Shown: one piece after another, positions 8,620-15,818 of the stretch
Layout of the letters: every line of letters begins with the position of its first letter
Numbering within the stretch: the first letter of the stretch is position 1
Assembly: GCF_022844465.1 (NCBI RefSeq)
Contig: NZ_JALHLP010000001.1
Span: forward strand, 930,001-994,000
From: Bradyrhizobium sp.
Lineage (GTDB): Bacteria > Pseudomonadota > Alphaproteobacteria > Rhizobiales > Xanthobacteraceae
DNA: 64,000 bases
Direction: 5' to 3'
Made by a program: the position numbers and the translations under genes
Notes under the pieces: generated by a model
What the model saw: the letters and a program-made list of their open reading frames with translations, nothing else
What the model was told of the DNA's origin: nothing
Database searches by the model: none

Positions 8620-9441
8620 CTAATGCGCGGTCCAGCCGCCATCGACCGGCAACGCGATTCCGGTGATCGACGCCGCCGCGTCGCCGGCGAGAAACACCGT
8701 CAGCGCGCCCAGCTCTTCGACCGTAGCAAAGCGTTTGTTCGGTTGCTGCGCCAGCAGCACGTCATGGATGACCTGTTCGCGGGATATACCGTGCGCCCTG
8801 GCCTGGCCGTCGATCTGCGCCTCAACCAGCGGGGTGTAGACGTAGCCCGGGCATATCGCGTTGCAAGTGATGGATTCCTCCGCGGTCTCCAACGCCGTGA
8901 CCTTGGTCAGACCAACGATGCCGTGCTTGGCTGCGACATAGGCCGCCTTGAAGGGCGATGCGACCAGTCCATGTGCGGAAGCAATGTTAACGATCCGCCC
9001 GAAATTGTTCTGGCGCATCGCCGGTAGCGCCAGCCGCGTTGTGTGAAAAGCCGACGAAAGGTTGATCGCCAGGATCGCGTCCCATTTATCGACCGGAAAC
9101 TGATCGAGCGGCGCCACATGTTGAATGCCGGCATTGTTGACCAGCACGTCCAGCCGGCCATGTCCGGCGATCGTCGCGGCGATCATCTCAGCGATCGCCT
9201 CATGGCTGGTCATGTCGGCCGCGGAATAGCTGACCTGGACGCCAAACTCCTCCTCCATTTGCCGCCTGGTCTGAGCGATCTCGGCGGCCGCCCCAAGCCC
9301 ATTCAGAACCACCGCCGAACCGGCCCTGGCCAGCGCGCGGGCAATCCCTAGTCCGATACCGCTGGTCGAGCCCGAGACCAGCGAGACTCTGCCGGCAAGC
9401 GCCATTGTCGCTGCGTTTTCCGCCTTCAGCCGGATATCCAT
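8620..9441 (-). CDS. bdhA: 3-hydroxybutyrate dehydrogenase (SDR family)
   Basis: A 273-residue short-chain dehydrogenase. The cofactor motif is SGSTSGIGLGIA; NNAGIQHV, IVNIASAHGLVAS and the YVAAK catalytic pair follow in order. ICPGYVYTPLVE and the closing DGGWTAH are typical of D-3-hydroxybutyrate dehydrogenases, which interconvert 3-hydroxybutyrate and acetoacetate with NAD. The start at 9441 has AAGGGCGG before it; the internal Met at codon 13 has no ribosome site. It is first in a two-gene operon with the patatin gene and divergent from a LysR regulator. Confidence 0.9.
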   Translation of the reverse strand: MDIRLKAENAATMALAGRVSLVSGSTSGIGLGIARALARAGSAVVLNGLGAAAEIAQTRRQMEEEFGVQVSYSAADMTSHEAIAEMIAATIAGHGRLDVLVNNAGIQHVAPLDQFPVDKWDAILAINLSSAFHTTRLALPAMRQNNFGRIVNIASAHGLVASPFKAAYVAAKHGIVGLTKVTALETAEESITCNAICPGYVYTPLVEAQIDGQARAHGISREQVIHDVLLAQQPNKRFATVEELGALTVFLAGDAAASITGIALPVDGGWTAH

Positions 9442-9544
9442 GGCCGCCCTTTCGCTCGGTTCGTCAGTGTGTTCGGGAGCCTTGTTCTCAACGAAATCTG
9501 CGCGTGGAGCGCCAGTTAAGGAAATGCCGTTTGGCTTCCAACAT

Positions 9545-9561
9545 CATAGGCTGACGCTATG
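9545..9561. promoter_or_regulatory. LysR-type operator, ATAG-N7-CTAT box 1
   Basis: CATAG-GCTGACG-CTATG is a perfect 5-base inverted repeat with a 7-base spacer and carries the T-N11-A signature of LysR-type sites. It lies between bdhA and the LysR gene, about 68 bases before the latter, where autoregulation is usual. The same box recurs at 11757 and 13802. Confidence 0.6.
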
Positions 9562-9628
9562 GCGATTCTGGTGACATCGGAGGGCGCGAAGGGGTAGACT
9601 GTCGGCACACAAGATCGGGGCAACGATC

Positions 9629-10549
9629 GTGGAGATGCATCAGGTTCGCTACTTCCTGGCCGTGGTGCGGGTCCTCAACTTCACGCGCGCCGCCGACGAG
9701 TGCAATGTCACGCAACCGTCGCTGACGCGGGCCATCAAGCAGCTTGAAGCGGAACTCGGCGGCGATCTGTTCCGGCGCGAGCGCCCCGCCGCGCAACTGA
9801 CCGAACTAGGCGAGCGCATGCACCCGCTGCTCAAGCAATGCTACGAAGCGGCGACCGGCGCGCGCGAACTCGCCTCCTCCTTCAAGAGCGGCCAAGTCGG
9901 CGCGCTCAGGATCGCGCTTACGCACTCCGTCGATCTGTCGCTGCTGATTCCGCATCTTGACCAGATCAAGCGGCTGTTCAACCGGCTGGAATTCCGGTTC
10001 CTGCGCGGCAACAGCCGCGAGGTCGCCGAATTTCTCAAACGGGGCGAAGCCGAACTCGGCATCGCCGCAGAAATCAGCGAAGAATGGGACCGGCTCGATA
10101 CCTGGCCGCTGTTCACGGAGAATTTTCAACTCGCCATCAACAGGAACCATCCGCTGGCGGCGCTCGACAAGGTCGATTTCAATGATCTTCGCGCCGAGCA
10201 ATTCCTGTCGCGAAACTATTGCGAGCATGCAGCGCAGGTAAAGATCTCGCTTCGCGAACACGGCCTCGACGTCGACCGCGGCCACGAAATCTCATCGGAA
10301 CGCGATCTGATCGAGCTGCTCGAAGCCGATATCGGCGTCGCCGTGGTGCCGGATACCGCCTCGCTGCCGCCGACGCTCAAGCGCTCCACGGTCGAAGGAC
10401 TGGACGCCCGGCGCACCGTCAATCTCTACGGCGTCGCCGGACGCGAAAGGACCGCCGTAGCCTCCACCGTGATGCGCATACTACGCGGCGCCGACTGGCA
10501 GCAAGTCGTCGGCAAGTCTGCGGGGGCGTCAAAGATGACGACGCGCTAG
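9629..10549 (+). CDS. LysR family transcriptional regulator
   Basis: A 306-residue LysR protein: N-terminal winged helix-turn-helix (about 1-65, with FTRAADECNVTQPSLTRAIK), then a periplasmic-binding-like effector domain. The start is GTG at 9629 or ATG at 9635; GGGG eight bases earlier favours GTG. It is divergent from bdhA and ends overlapping the convergent peroxiredoxin gene by 4 bases. An ATAG-N7-CTAT box precedes it and recurs before neighbouring redox-related genes, so I infer a local redox or stress regulon. The effector is unknown. Confidence 0.92.
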   Translation: MEMHQVRYFLAVVRVLNFTRAADECNVTQPSLTRAIKQLEAELGGDLFRRERPAAQLTELGERMHPLLKQCYEAATGARELASSFKSGQVGALRIALTHSVDLSLLIPHLDQIKRLFNRLEFRFLRGNSREVAEFLKRGEAELGIAAEISEEWDRLDTWPLFTENFQLAINRNHPLAALDKVDFNDLRAEQFLSRNYCEHAAQVKISLREHGLDVDRGHEISSERDLIELLEADIGVAVVPDTASLPPTLKRSTVEGLDARRTVNLYGVAGRERTAVASTVMRILRGADWQQVVGKSAGASKMTTR

Positions 10550-11265
10550 CGCTCTTCACTCGTGCCCTTCAGCGCGGCAATCAGGTCGTCGATTTCCATG
10601 CGCTTGCGGAAGTCGGGATCGACGAAACGTGCCTTCACCATTCCGTCACGGCCGACCACGAAGGTCGCCGGTATCGGCAGCACCCAGCCGTCATTGCCCT
10701 GGAACCTCGTCATGTCCTGATATGATAGCAGCTGCTGGATCTCAGTGCCGAGCCAGATCGCCAGATTGAGCGAGAGCGCATAACCGTTGTCAAGGTCGGC
10801 TAGAATCGGAAACGGTGCGTTCGCCTCCGACTTGAATTTCTTGGCATAGGCCTGCGTCTCCGGCATGATCGCAACCGTTTGCGCGCCCAATGCCTTGATC
10901 CGATCCTGGGCCTGGATCACCGCCCGTACGTTGAGCCGGCAATAAGGGCACCAGTGGCCTCGAAAGAACATGACTGCGACCGGCCCTTTATCGATCAGAG
11001 ACTGCAAGCTGACCAGCCGGCCCGTCTCGTCCGGCAGCACGAAGGGCGGCATCGCCTCCCCGGGCCGCGGCGCATTTTCGCCGCCGCCATTCTCGTTCAA
11101 GCGGGCGACCAGCCGATCGACCGCTTCGCCGTAGGCCGGAAAGATCTCCCTGCCCGCCGCGGCATAGGCTTCGAGCTGCTCGCGCAGGCTGCCTTCCATG
11201 TCGCGGCATCGCAGGAATGCTTGCTTCAGGCGTTCGGCATTGGCTGGCGATAGCGAGGCCGTCAT
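10546..11265 (-). CDS. peroxiredoxin-like (AhpC/TSA) thioredoxin-fold protein
   Basis: A 239-residue protein with a helical N-terminal region (about 1-75) and a thioredoxin-fold domain. The redox centre is FFRGHWCPYC, with two cysteines as CPYC rather than the single peroxidatic cysteine of typical AhpC. PIPATFVVGRDGMV holds the conserved cis-proline region. It probably reduces peroxides or disulfides in the cytoplasm, as no signal peptide is present. It is downstream of the Met-rich peptide gene on the same strand, separated by a strong hairpin. Confidence 0.88.
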   Translation of the reverse strand: MTASLSPANAERLKQAFLRCRDMEGSLREQLEAYAAAGREIFPAYGEAVDRLVARLNENGGGENAPRPGEAMPPFVLPDETGRLVSLQSLIDKGPVAVMFFRGHWCPYCRLNVRAVIQAQDRIKALGAQTVAIMPETQAYAKKFKSEANAPFPILADLDNGYALSLNLAIWLGTEIQQLLSYQDMTRFQGNDGWVLPIPATFVVGRDGMVKARFVDPDFRKRMEIDDLIAALKGTSEER

Positions 11266-11296
11266 CTCGTACTCCGGCGTTCCTTCATTATTTTCC

Positions 11297-11331
11297 AGTC
11301 CGGTCCGCCCCGCAAGGGCGGCCCGGACTGT
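11297..11331 (-). terminator. strong hairpin between the Met-rich peptide gene and the peroxiredoxin gene
   Basis: The arms at 11297-11311 and 11317-11331 pair over 15 positions with one mismatch and a 5-base loop (CAGTCCGG and CCGGACTG at the base). There is no U tract on the minus transcript, so Rho-independent termination is uncertain; attenuation or processing fits as well. Confidence 0.5.
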
Positions 11332-11346
11332 TGCAGCGACGCTGGA

Positions 11347-11631
11347 TCAAGGCAGATAGAAATTGCCGGTGGGGTCGAGCATGCCCGAGGTCGAGTAGAG
11401 CTGGCCCTTGTCCATGAAGAAGACGGTGTTGTTGGGTACCTTGACGGCGTTCTTCATCATGGCGTCGTGGTTTTTCGGGGTGGCGGCCATCGCCATCGCC
11501 GACATTTTCCCGGGACCGGCATACATGTAAGCCATGCCCGGATTGAACTCCCACGGGACTTGCGAGAAGGCGGAGGTGGCGACGGCGGCAAGCGCGGCGG
11601 CGGCGATCAGGGTCTTCGAGAGCGGTCTCAT
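11347..11631 (-). CDS. small secreted methionine-rich protein of unknown function
   Basis: A 94-residue protein with a clear signal peptide (about residues 1-23, ending SAFSQ). The mature part is rich in methionine, notably MAYMYAGPGKMSAMAMA and DAMMKN, and has no cysteine. I do not recognise a family. The start ATG at 11631 follows AGGAAA; the open frame extends further upstream without a ribosome site. It is divergent from the DUF302 gene across a region carrying two ATAG boxes. Met-rich periplasmic proteins can bind copper or scavenge oxidants; that is a suggestion only. Confidence 0.75.
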   Translation of the reverse strand: MRPLSKTLIAAAALAAVATSAFSQVPWEFNPGMAYMYAGPGKMSAMAMAATPKNHDAMMKNAVKVPNNTVFFMDKGQLYSTSGMLDPTGNFYLP

Positions 11632-11756
11632 TGGGGTTTCCTCACGGATTGGAGGCGCCCGCCAATCGGGCGCTGACCCATCAGAAGGCGACCTATCAGA
11701 AATGAGAAATGCCGTTGCACAATCGGTTCGATAGCCGCGACGCATCGAAGAATGCC

Positions 11757-11773
11757 GATAGCCGAATGCTATC
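11757..11773. promoter_or_regulatory. LysR-type operator, ATAG-N7-CTAT box 2
   Basis: GATAGC-CGAAT-GCTATC is a perfect 6-base inverted repeat containing ATAG-N7-CTAT with T-N11-A. A weaker copy (ATAG-N7-GCAT) starts 27 bases earlier at 11731. Both lie in the divergent promoter region of the Met-rich peptide and DUF302 genes. Confidence 0.6.
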
Positions 11774-11867
11774 GACTTGAGAGCAGCTACGCATTTCATA
11801 TTTCCGGCCCCGGCGTCCATCCTGTTCCAGACACCATGCCAAGCGCATGCGCAAACAGGAGGCTTTC

Positions 11868-12353
11868 ATGACCCGCCGTGCCACCAACCGCTTTGTGAAT
11901 TTCTGCATCTCGCTGACGCTGGCTCTGCTCGTCCTTTCGGTCGCTGCGCGGGCCGATAGCGATGACGGCGTCGTCCGGGTGAAAAGCGCGGTGCCGATGA
12001 CCGAGGCGATCGCCCGCATCAAGGCCGACATCGCCGGCAAGGGCATCAAGTTCTTCATGGAGATCGACCAGTCGAAGCTTGCCGCCGATGCCGGCATCAA
12101 GCTGCGCCCCTCGACGCTGCTGGTGTTCGGAAATCCCCCGCTCGGGACCCAGTTCATCACCTCGAACCCGAACGCCGGGCTCGACTGGCCAGTCCGGTTG
12201 CTGCTGACGCAGGATGACAATGGCGACGTCTGGGCGGTCTGGACTGACTTTGCCTGGATCGCCAGGCGCCACAACATCAGGGATCGCGTCGCGCAGTTCG
12301 AGATGGCAACCAACGTGGTCGGCTCGATCACCTCGACCATCACGGCGAAGTAA
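11868..12353 (+). CDS. secreted DUF302 domain protein
   Basis: A 161-residue protein with an N-terminal signal (about 1-29, hydrophobic core ISLTLALLVLSVAA) and a DUF302-like domain: EAIARIKADIAGKGIKFF, then LLVFGNPPLGT, and LPVRL-type strands leading to WTDFAWIARRH. DUF302 proteins fold like TT1751; their biochemical role is not established. ATG 11868 is preceded by CAGGAGG. It is divergent from the Met-rich peptide gene and is followed by a 26-base palindrome and the flavin reductase gene. Confidence 0.85.
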   Translation: MTRRATNRFVNFCISLTLALLVLSVAARADSDDGVVRVKSAVPMTEAIARIKADIAGKGIKFFMEIDQSKLAADAGIKLRPSTLLVFGNPPLGTQFITSNPNAGLDWPVRLLLTQDDNGDVWAVWTDFAWIARRHNIRDRVAQFEMATNVVGSITSTITAK

Positions 12354-12379
12354 ACCGGCCGCCAACGCGCTTGGCACCG

Positions 12380-12405
12380 TCGGGCTGCGGCGCGCCGCAG
12401 CCCGA
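12380..12405. terminator. 26-base perfect palindrome after the DUF302 gene
   Basis: The palindrome reads TCGGGCTGCGGCG and its exact complement. In RNA it would form an 11-13 pair GC-rich hairpin, followed by TCGTCTC rather than a U run. It probably attenuates read-through from the DUF302 gene into the oxidoreductase gene 31 bases further on. Confidence 0.45.
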
Positions 12406-12436
12406 TCGTCTCAGGCGCCGGCACAGGAGCAGAGCG

Positions 12437-13798
12437 ATGGCACCGGAAAAGTTCGACGTGGTCATTCTGGGCGGCGGCAATGCCGGCATCGGCGTAACCG
12501 GGCCGGTCCGGCGCGCAGGCATGTCGGTTGCCATGATCGAGGCCGATCTTCTCGGCGGAACCTGCCCGAATCGGGGCTGCACGCCGAAGAAGGTGCTGGT
12601 CGCCGCCGGTCACGCGCTGCACGAGATCGAACGGGCATCGTTTCATCACGTCGCCGTCGGCAAGCCGCGGCTTGACTGGGCCGCGCTGATCGACCGCGAG
12701 CAGGCCATGATCAAGGGCATTCCGGCCAATCTCGCGCGCTCGATGGCCAAACGCAATGTCGAGGTGGTACGGGGCCGCGCCGCTTTCGCAAGCCCCAATA
12801 CCATCCGCGTCGGCGATCGCGTACTCGAAGCCCGCTACATTGTGATCGCGACCGGGTCGAAGCCGCGGCCATTGCCGATCCCCGGCGCGGAGTTGATGAT
12901 CACCTCGGACCAAATGCTCAGCGAACGCGAGCTGCCCACTTCCGTGATCTTTATCGGTGGCGGCGTGATCGCGCTGGAATTCGGCCACGTCTATGCACGA
13001 GCCGGCACTGAGGTCACGATTCTCGAAGCGCTGCCGCGGCTGCTGCCGGCGATGGATGGCGATGCGGTCGCGCAACTGCAGGCCGAAAGCGAGCGGATGG
13101 GCATTCGGGTCAGGACCGCCGTCAGCGTCAAGCGGGTCCAAAGGGCAAACGGCCGCCTGCGCGTCGTATTCACCCATGACGGCGCCGAGCACGCAGCGGA
13201 GGCCGATCGCATCGTCAACGGCGCGGGCCGCGTAGCCAATGTGGATGCGCTGGACCTCGCAGCAGGCCAGGTCGAACACGCCGATGGCCGCGTCGCGGTC
13301 GACCGCCATTTGCGCTCGACCTCCAACCCCAATGTGTATGTCTGCGGCGACGCCATGCCGGGTTCGCCGCAGCTGTCGCCGATCGCGACCTATGAGGGTG
13401 ACATCGTCGGCCGCAACATCGCGGAAGGGGCGAAACATAGCCCGGACTACGCGCACATGGCGACGTCGGTCTACACCGTACCCGCGCTTGCCGCAGTCGG
13501 TCTGACCGAGGCCGCAGCAAGGCAAGCGGGCGTGGCGGTCGACGTCCACGTCAACGACATGCTCGACTGGTTCTCAGCAAAAACCTATGCCGAGACCGTT
13601 GCATGGTCGAAGGTGATTGTCGACCGCGCCACCGACCGCATTCTCGGAGCCCATTTTGTCGGGCACGCTGGCCAAGAGCTAGTGAATATCTTCGGGCTGG
13701 CGATGCGCTTTGATATCACCGCCTCCCAGATCCGGGAGAATGTTTACGCCTATCCGACGTTCTCCTCCGACATCAAGCACATGCTCGGTCATGGGTAG
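12437..13798 (+). CDS. FAD-dependent disulfide reductase-family oxidoreductase lacking the His-Glu dyad
   Basis: A 453-residue flavoprotein of the glutathione reductase / dihydrolipoamide dehydrogenase family. It has the FAD motif GGGNAGIG, the redox-active disulfide in GGTCPNRGCTPKK, a second nucleotide motif GGGVIALEFG, and the FAD-binding VYVCGDAM. At the C-terminus, where family members have HPT with a following Glu, this protein has YAYPTFSSD, so the catalytic His-Glu pair is absent. That argues against plain glutathione or lipoamide chemistry. ATG 12437 is preceded by CAGGAGCAG. The physiological substrate is unknown. Confidence 0.88.
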   Translation: MAPEKFDVVILGGGNAGIGVTGPVRRAGMSVAMIEADLLGGTCPNRGCTPKKVLVAAGHALHEIERASFHHVAVGKPRLDWAALIDREQAMIKGIPANLARSMAKRNVEVVRGRAAFASPNTIRVGDRVLEARYIVIATGSKPRPLPIPGAELMITSDQMLSERELPTSVIFIGGGVIALEFGHVYARAGTEVTILEALPRLLPAMDGDAVAQLQAESERMGIRVRTAVSVKRVQRANGRLRVVFTHDGAEHAAEADRIVNGAGRVANVDALDLAAGQVEHADGRVAVDRHLRSTSNPNVYVCGDAMPGSPQLSPIATYEGDIVGRNIAEGAKHSPDYAHMATSVYTVPALAAVGLTEAAARQAGVAVDVHVNDMLDWFSAKTYAETVAWSKVIVDRATDRILGAHFVGHAGQELVNIFGLAMRFDITASQIRENVYAYPTFSSDIKHMLGHG

Positions 13799-13801
13799 CC
13801 A

Positions 13802-13818
13802 CATAGCGGAACGCTATG
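13802..13818. promoter_or_regulatory. LysR-type operator, ATAG-N7-CTAT box 3
   Basis: CATAG-CGGAACG-CTATG is a perfect 5-base inverted repeat with T-N11-A. It starts 4 bases after the flavoprotein stop and lies 114 bases before the cupin gene. Its flanking bases match box 1 exactly. Confidence 0.6.
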
Positions 13819-13931
13819 GAGTCCAGAGTCAACCGGCATTTCCGCCAGAGCGCGAATTGGATGATGGTCGTGCGGTAGCCGACCGGCTCAGTCGGGCCAA
13901 GGCAAGAAAAACCAGGAGAGAGGAGACCAAC

Positions 13932-14414
13932 ATGTCCAAACCTAACATTTCATCACGCGCGATCTGGCGAGGCTTAGGCCTCGTCGGCTTGATCGTGGCG
14001 ACCGCCCCATACGCCACCGCCGGCGAATGCCCGGCCGGCAAGATGAAGCCGAACGTCCGAGAAATGGTCGACCACAAGGCGGTCGGCGTCACCGACGTCA
14101 CGCTCGGCTCGATCAACCTCGAGAAGCAGCCGGCCAAGATCAAGGGTCGCGAGCTGCGCTTCCGCAAGCTGACGATCGAGCCCGGCGGCATCGTGCCCTG
14201 GCACAGCCATGACGACCGCCCGGCCTTGATCTTCATCCAGCAAGGCGAGATCGTGGAATATGCCAGCAACTGCTCGGAGCCGATCATGCATAAAGCCGGT
14301 GAAATCAGGCCGGAAGTCGCCGGCACCTCGCACTGGTGGAAGAACCTCGGCAAGGAAACCGTCATTCTCTATGTCGGCGACGTCCGCAAGGACCCGCACG
14401 ACCACAACATGTAA
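13932..14414 (+). CDS. secreted cupin-domain protein
   Basis: A 160-residue protein with a signal peptide (about 1-31, ending ATAGE) and one cupin barrel. Metal-binding cupin motif 1 is visible as PWHSHDDRPALIFIQQGEI; motif 2 is probably around TSHWWKN. It likely binds a metal in the periplasm; its activity is unknown. The start ATG has GAGAGGAG before it. It is preceded by ATAG box 3 and ended by a strong intrinsic terminator. Confidence 0.85.
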   Translation: MSKPNISSRAIWRGLGLVGLIVATAPYATAGECPAGKMKPNVREMVDHKAVGVTDVTLGSINLEKQPAKIKGRELRFRKLTIEPGGIVPWHSHDDRPALIFIQQGEIVEYASNCSEPIMHKAGEIRPEVAGTSHWWKNLGKETVILYVGDVRKDPHDHNM

Positions 14415-14450
14415 GGAGCCGTAACGAGCGCCGTTCGAGGTCTCGTTGCC

Positions 14451-14515
14451 GGATGTGATGCGCGGGAGTCCCCCCGTGTCGCCCCACACGCCCGGGCATC
14501 ACATCCCTTCTTTTC
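14451..14515 (+). terminator. intrinsic terminator after the cupin gene
   Basis: Arms at 14451-14466 and 14491-14506 (GGATGTGATGC and GCATCACATCC at the base) pair over 16 positions with one mismatch. CTTCTTTTC follows directly as a T-rich tail. It separates the cupin gene from the MFS gene, which must have its own promoter or depend on read-through. Confidence 0.7.
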
Positions 14516-14536
14516 GCCTACCCCGCGCGAAACGTC

Positions 14537-15763
14537 ATGACCAACATGGCCGAGACGATGGAAATGCATGGTCGCTCCCCCGGCGTGGTGCTGCGATCGC
14601 TGGTCATCGGCCTCACCGCCTTTCTGACAGTGGTCGACCTGTTCGCGACCCAGGCAATCCTTCCCTCATTGACCCGGCACTATAACGTGTCCCCCGCCGA
14701 AATGGGCTTCGCGGTCAACGCCAGCACGCTCGGCATGGCGATCGCGGGCCTCGTCGTCGGATTCCTGAGCCCGCATATCGACCGCCGGCTCGGCATCCTT
14801 CTGAGCCTTGTCCTGCTCGCGATCCCCACCACGTTGCTGGCGAGCGCGCCTGACCTGACGATGTTCGCTATCCTGCGCGTCGCGCAGGGCCTCTGCATGG
14901 CCTCGGCGTTCGCACTGACCCTGGCCTATCTCGGCGAACAATGCAGTTCGATGGATGCGGGCAGCGCGTTCGCGGCCTACATCACCGGCAATGTCGCCAG
15001 CAACCTGGTCGGGCGGCTGGTATCGGCCGCCGTAGCCGATACGCTCGGACTGGCATCGAACTTCTACTTCTTTGCGCTGCTTAACCTCTCAGGCGCGGTG
15101 CTGGTCTATTTCACCGTTGCGCGCGTCAAGCCCATGCATGCGATGCCGACAACGCAGTCGCCCTTCGCGGCGACGATCCGCCATTGGCGCAACCCAGCGC
15201 TGCGCTCGGCCTTTGCCATCGGCTTCTGCATCCTGTTCGCCTTCATCGGCACCTTCACCTTTGTGAACTTTGTGCTGGTCCGCGCGCCGTTGTCGCTCGG
15301 GCGGATGGATCTCGGCTTGGTCTACTTCGTCTTTGCGCCGGCCGTCGTCACCACGCTGTTCGCCGGCAGGGCCGCGGCGCGCTTTGGCACCCGGCCGGCG
15401 ATTTGGGGCGCGCTCTCGGTGGCCGCTTTGGGCCTGCCCCTGATGCTGTCGTCGCGTCTGCCCGAGGTCCTGGCCGGCATGGTGCTGGTCGGCGTCGGCA
15501 CCTTCTTCGCCCAGGCCTGCGCCACCGCCTTTGTCGGGCAGGCCGCCGCCGACAACCGCGGCGTCGCCAGCGGAACCTATCTCGCTTGCTATTTCCTCGG
15601 TGGCCTTATCGGCAGCGCGGTGCTCGGTGGACTGTTTGATTCGTTCGGATGGATCGCCTGCATCGCCGGCGTCGGCGTGGCGCTGGCGCTTGCGGCGCTG
15701 TTGACCGCGCGACTTACTCTCAAAACGTCCGCCGCGACTCCAGTAGAGGTGGCGCTGATGTAG
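14537..15763 (+). CDS. MFS family transporter
   Basis: A 408-residue membrane protein with about 12 helices and the MFS loop-2/3 pattern GFLSPHIDRRLGILL. It is a secondary transporter, probably exporting a small molecule given the similarity in style to drug-type MFS proteins; the substrate cannot be read. It follows the cupin gene after a terminator and is convergent with the debranching enzyme gene 55 bases downstream. Confidence 0.88.
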   Translation: MTNMAETMEMHGRSPGVVLRSLVIGLTAFLTVVDLFATQAILPSLTRHYNVSPAEMGFAVNASTLGMAIAGLVVGFLSPHIDRRLGILLSLVLLAIPTTLLASAPDLTMFAILRVAQGLCMASAFALTLAYLGEQCSSMDAGSAFAAYITGNVASNLVGRLVSAAVADTLGLASNFYFFALLNLSGAVLVYFTVARVKPMHAMPTTQSPFAATIRHWRNPALRSAFAIGFCILFAFIGTFTFVNFVLVRAPLSLGRMDLGLVYFVFAPAVVTTLFAGRAAARFGTRPAIWGALSVAALGLPLMLSSRLPEVLAGMVLVGVGTFFAQACATAFVGQAAADNRGVASGTYLACYFLGGLIGSAVLGGLFDSFGWIACIAGVGVALALAALLTARLTLKTSAATPVEVALM

Positions 15764-15818
15764 ACGCCAATCGCTTCTACCACGACGATAAAGGGCCACA
15801 TTCTCGGCCGAAGGCCCC

